Origin: Deltaproteobacteria bacterium
GTDB lineage: Bacteria > Desulfobacterota_B > Binatia > UBA9968
Direction: 5' to 3'
Assembly (NCBI GenBank): GCA_016193385.1
Contig: JACPSF010000097.1
Coordinates: forward strand, 1-15,396
DNA: 15,396 nucleotides
Both the position numbers and the translations under genes were made by a program. Of the stretch, positions 12,560 through 15,396 are shown in pieces. The stretch's first letter is position 1. The number at the start of each line of letters is the position of its first letter. The notes beneath the pieces are model-generated. The model saw nothing but the letters and a program-made list of their open reading frames with translations, ran no database searches and was not told the DNA's origin.

Positions 12560-15396
12560 AGCGTGCTCTTTCCCGACCCCGAAATTCCCGTTACGCAGCT
12601 CCAGGATCCCAGAGGGAAGCGCACGGCGATGTTCTTCAAATTGTTGGCTCTGGCGCCGCGCACGACGAGCCACGGAGAGCCATCGAACAAGCGCGGGGGC
12701 CAGATTCTCTTTTTTCCGGACCGAAGGAAAGCGCCTGTGAGAGATGCGGGATTCTCTCTGATTTCTTCGGGGGTACCGATTGCGACCACGTTCCCGCCGT
12801 GCACCCCTGCACCCGGACCGAGGTCGACGATCAGGTCCGCGGCGCGAATCGTGCTCTCGTCGTGCTCGACGATAAGAACGGTGTTGCCCACCTCCTCCAG
12901 GCGTCTCAGAGTTCGCAGCAGCATGCCGTTGTCGCGCGGGTGCAGGCCGATAGTCGGCTCGTCAAGGATGTAGCAGACACCGCGCAGGTTCGATCCGAGC
13001 TGGGCGGCCAGGCGGATGCGCTGGGCCTCGCCTCCCGAGAGCGTGTCAGCCCTGCGATCCAGGGTCAGGTAGGGAAGCCCAACCTCGGAGAGAAAGCCCA
13101 GGCGCTGCTGAATCTCCCGCAAGATCTTCTCCGTGATGGCGCGGTCCCGCTCAGATCCGTTACTTTGTCCATCCAAACCGAGGGACCGGAAATATTCCTG
13201 CGATTCCTTGACGGAAAGGGAGGTCACCTGCCAGATTGCCTTCCCACTGATCTTAATTGCCTGGGCGCGTGGGTTCAGCCTTCTGCCGCGACAGGCAGAG
13301 CAGGGGGACTCCGTCATCAATTGGAAAAGCCACTCGCTGACATCCTCCTCAGCCTCATTCCACAATCCCTTGAGATAGGGGATTAAGCCGACGAAGTCGG
13401 GTCCGCCTCCCAACACCAGTTCCCGCTCCTTTTTCTTCAGGCGGGAAAAGGGCTTGTCGGTGTCGACCGGGTTTTCCGCTTTGAGATCGCGCAGCAGCTG
13501 CGTCAGGCCTCGCTTCAGTTCGGGTCGGTTTGCCGGCGGGAGGGCGAGGACGATTTTAGAGATCGGCCTTTGGGGATCGGCGATGACCAGCTGCGGGTCC
13601 AGCTCCATGTGGAAGCCCATCCCGTTGCAGTCGGAACAGGCTCCCTGCCGGCTGTTGAAGGAGAAGAGCCTGGGGTCGGGGGGTTCATAGCCGATGCCGC
13701 ACTGGAGGCAAAAGAGGCGTTGGTTGTAGATCTGTTCCCCGGATGGTGAGAGTAGGTGGATCACGCCATTGCCAAGGCGCAAGCCCTGATCCACCATCGC
13801 CTCCACTTCCCTTCCGCCGACTTTACCCTGGCCTATAATGATGTCGATGTCATGCTCTTGATACCGTTCTAACCCTTCGCCGAGCTTAGGGGATTTAAGG
13901 TCTACCAGGGCGCCGTCGATCCGCGCCCGGCGATAGCCGAGCCTCCTGGCACCGGCGATGACGTCTTTGTGAAAACCCTTGCGTCCCCTGACAATCGGGC
14001 TCAGGATCATCACTTCCTTCCCACGAAGGGTGCGGGCGATTCGGTCCAGGATCTGGCTCCGCGTGAGGGAGCGGATCTGGCGGCCGCACTGCACGCAGTG
14101 CTGTTTGCCCACCTTGGAGTAGAGGAGCCTGAGATAATGGTAGATCTCGGTGACCGTGGCCACAGTCGACTTCTTTCCTCCCTGGCTGAGGCGTTGTTCG
14201 ATGGCGACGGTTGGAGGGATGCCGGAGAGGAGATCCACGTTGGGGCGAGCCATGATGTTGAGAAATTGACGGGCATAGGTAGAGAGGCTGTCGATGTAGC
14301 GTCTCTGCCCCTCGGCGTAGATGATGTCGAAGGCGAGCGTCGACTTTCCCGATCCGCTCAAGCCGGTGATCACGACAAAGCGATCGCGCGGAATATCCAG
14401 ATTGATGTTCTTGAGATTGTGCTCCTTGGCTCCCACAATCCTGATCGCATTCTTGCCATTTCCTGAACCCTTCAACCCTTGAACCCTTAAACTTTTCTCT
14501 AAGAGGGGTTGGAAGGGAGACGGGGTGCCCGTTTGCAGGTAGGGTTTGAGATAGCGGCCGGTATGAGAGGTTGGGACTTCGGCAATCTCGTGGGGAGGGC
14601 CGACGGCCACGATCCTGCCTCCTTGGTCACCTCCTTCGGGCCCGAGATCGATGACATGGTCGGCACATTTGACCACTTCCATGTTGTGTTCGATGACGAT
14701 GATCGAGTGACCCTGCTCGATCAGCTCGTTGAAGGCCCACAGCAACCGCTCGATATCGTGAAAGTGCAGACCCGTCGTGGGCTCGTCGAAGATGAACAGC
14801 GTGCCCGCTTTTCTCGCCTTGGCCATGTGGGCTGCGAGCTTGAGCCGTTGCGACTCGCCCCCCGAGAGCGTGGTGAGGGGCTGACCCAAGCGGATATAGT
14901 CGAGGCCGACCTGCTTCAACGGGCGAAGCCCTTCGCCGATCTCGGGCGAGTCTTTGAAGAACTCCGTCGCCTCCGCGACCGTAAGATCGAAGATCTGGCG
15001 GATGTTGCGCCCGCGATAGGTCACCTCGAGAATCTCTTCGCGGTAGCGGTTGCCGCGGCACTCGGGGCAGGAAGTGTAGACATCGGAGAGGAATTGCATC
15101 TCGATTTTCTCAAATCCTTCGCCGCGGCAAGTCTCGCACCTTCCGCCCTCGACGTTGAAGGAAAAGGTCGAGGGGCTGTAACCCCTGAGCCGGGAAACGT
15201 CCGTGGCGGCGAAAAGGCGTCGAACCGTGTCAAAGACCTTCATGTAGGTGGCCGGGTTGGAGCGGGGAGTGGTTCCAACCGGCGATTGATCGACCAGCAC
15301 CACATCGGAGACCTTGTCCGCTCCTTCCATGCCAGCGCAGTGAACCAGGGCGGCGCCGGGAGACTCTTTGAGCTTCTTGAGGTTGCGGTAGAGGAC
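12403..15396 (-). CDS. uvrA: Double-length UvrA, 5' part outside the window, frame broken near 12559
   Basis: UvrA is the DNA-damage sensor ATPase of nucleotide excision repair. Here two UvrA-like modules are joined in one frame. Module 1 (cut off at 15396) shows [17 protein letters not shown], the CETC-x19-CPEC zinc site, [12 protein letters not shown] and [16 protein letters not shown]. After a linker (about 14440-14560) module 2 begins with [17 protein letters not shown] and Walker [14 protein letters not shown], then the CLQC-x20-CSDC zinc site, [25 protein letters not shown] and the second Walker [11 protein letters not shown] at about 12559-12590. There the match stops: the frame runs on to 12403 with an unrelated tail and the true sequence resumes in another frame. 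About 997 residues are open from the window edge. Fused UvrA proteins are known from several phyla. The frame break would leave it without its last ATPase half. Confidence 0.93.
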   Translation of the reverse strand, partial: VLYRNLKKLKESPGAALVHCAGMEGADKVSDVVLVDQSPVGTTPRSNPATYMKVFDTVRRLFAATDVSRLRGYSPSTFSFNVEGGRCETCRGEGFEKIEMQFLSDVYTSCPECRGNRYREEILEVTYRGRNIRQIFDLTVAEATEFFKDSPEIGEGLRPLKQVGLDYIRLGQPLTTLSGGESQRLKLAAHMAKARKAGTLFIFDEPTTGLHFHDIERLLWAFNELIEQGHSIIVIEHNMEVVKCADHVIDLGPEGGDQGGRIVAVGPPHEIAEVPTSHTGRYLKPYLQTGTPSPFQPLLEKSLRVQGLKGSGNGKNAIRIVGAKEHNLKNINLDIPRDRFVVITGLSGSGKSTLAFDIIYAEGQRRYIDSLSTYARQFLNIMARPNVDLLSGIPPTVAIEQRLSQGGKKSTVATVTEIYHYLRLLYSKVGKQHCVQCGRQIRSLTRSQILDRIARTLRGKEVMILSPIVRGRKGFHKDVIAGARRLGYRRARIDGALVDLKSPKLGEGLERYQEHDIDIIIGQGKVGGREVEAMVDQGLRLGNGVIHLLSPSGEQIYNQRLFCLQCGIGYEPPDPRLFSFNSRQGACSDCNGMGFHMELDPQLVIADPQRPISKIVLALPPANRPELKRGLTQLLRDLKAENPVDTDKPFSRLKKKERELVLGGGPDFVGLIPYLKGLWNEAEEDVSEWLFQLMTESPCSACRGRRLNPRAQAIKISGKAIWQVTSLSVKESQEYFRSLGLDGQSNGSERDRAITEKILREIQQRLGFLSEVGLPYLTLDRRADTLSGGEAQRIRLAAQLGSNLRGVCYILDEPTIGLHPRDNGMLLRTLRRLEEVGNTVLIVEHDESTIRAADLIVDLGPGAGVHGGNVVAIGTPEEIRENPASLTGAFLRSGKKRIWPPRLFDGSPWLVVRGARANNLKNIAVRFPLGSWSCVTGISGSGKSTLSPAGPETTTRLLTGSGWSAWSRSTRARSERLPAPSRPPMSDSWTRYAASSP
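14468..14517. repeat. TTNAAGGG repeat in frame within the uvrA inter-module linker
   Basis: On the minus strand three 8-nt units (TTAAGGG, TTCAAGGG, TTGAAGGG) follow in a row at about 14468-14491, and an inverted arm lies at 14501-14517. The stretch is translated as [12 protein letters not shown], between the end of module 1 (GRYLKPYL) and the start of module 2. The same unit forms the intergenic repeat at 11049-11102. Confidence 0.55.

Noticed and set aside
12540..12600. Programmed frameshift in uvrA
   Set aside because: There is no slippery heptamer, and residues after Walker A that form a conserved helix are missing, so a loss of DNA explains it better than recoding.
12536..14466. Several plus-strand open frames opposite uvrA
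   Set aside because: Antisense shadows of conserved UvrA motifs; no ribosome binding sites or family features.

Overview
This window is a piece of a fairly GC-rich bacterial chromosome, most likely from an uncultivated soil or sediment lineage near Desulfobacterota, Binatota or Methylomirabilota. That placement is inference only. It rests on gene style (an iron-type ABC binding protein, ispG-proS-pyrF in a row, a double-length UvrA) and on short tandem repeats lying between genes. There is no rRNA, tRNA or phage gene to settle it.

Layout. (1) 1-568: 3' end of an ABC transporter solute-binding protein. (2) 569-2620: a decayed stretch with a 112-bp inverted-repeat element, a HEPN-like gene fragment on the minus strand, weak small ORFs, and an mddA-like S-methyltransferase gene broken by a small deletion. 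(3) 2703-6377: a housekeeping block on the plus strand, ispG (isoprenoid precursors), proS (prolyl-tRNA synthetase) and pyrF (UMP synthesis). (4) 6378-10211: an accessory island of toxin-antitoxin (TA) genes: vapBC (AbrB/PIN), higBA (HigB-type toxin and XRE antitoxin), a DUF433 antitoxin-like gene followed by a Phd/RelE-type pair, two decayed antitoxin-tail fragments, and a small secreted Sel1-repeat protein. (5) 10229-11678: thiD (thiamine salvage and synthesis) on the minus strand and a divergent MOSC-domain gene. (6) 11684-15396: most of a double-length uvrA on the minus strand, cut by the window edge at its 5' end and broken by a frame change just after the last Walker A motif.

The most interesting signals are structural. 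A 90-bp direct repeat with a conserved hairpin brackets higBA on both sides with no gaps. A second, shorter repeat brackets vapBC. Degenerate 7-9-nt tandem repeats arranged as inverted arms sit between genes at 2570-2618, 3819-3871 and 11049-11102, and the same 8-nt unit (TTNAAGGG) is present in frame inside the linker between the two halves of uvrA. Two otherwise conserved genes (mddA-like and uvrA) carry short frame-breaking losses inside core motifs, which are either true gene decay or assembly errors.
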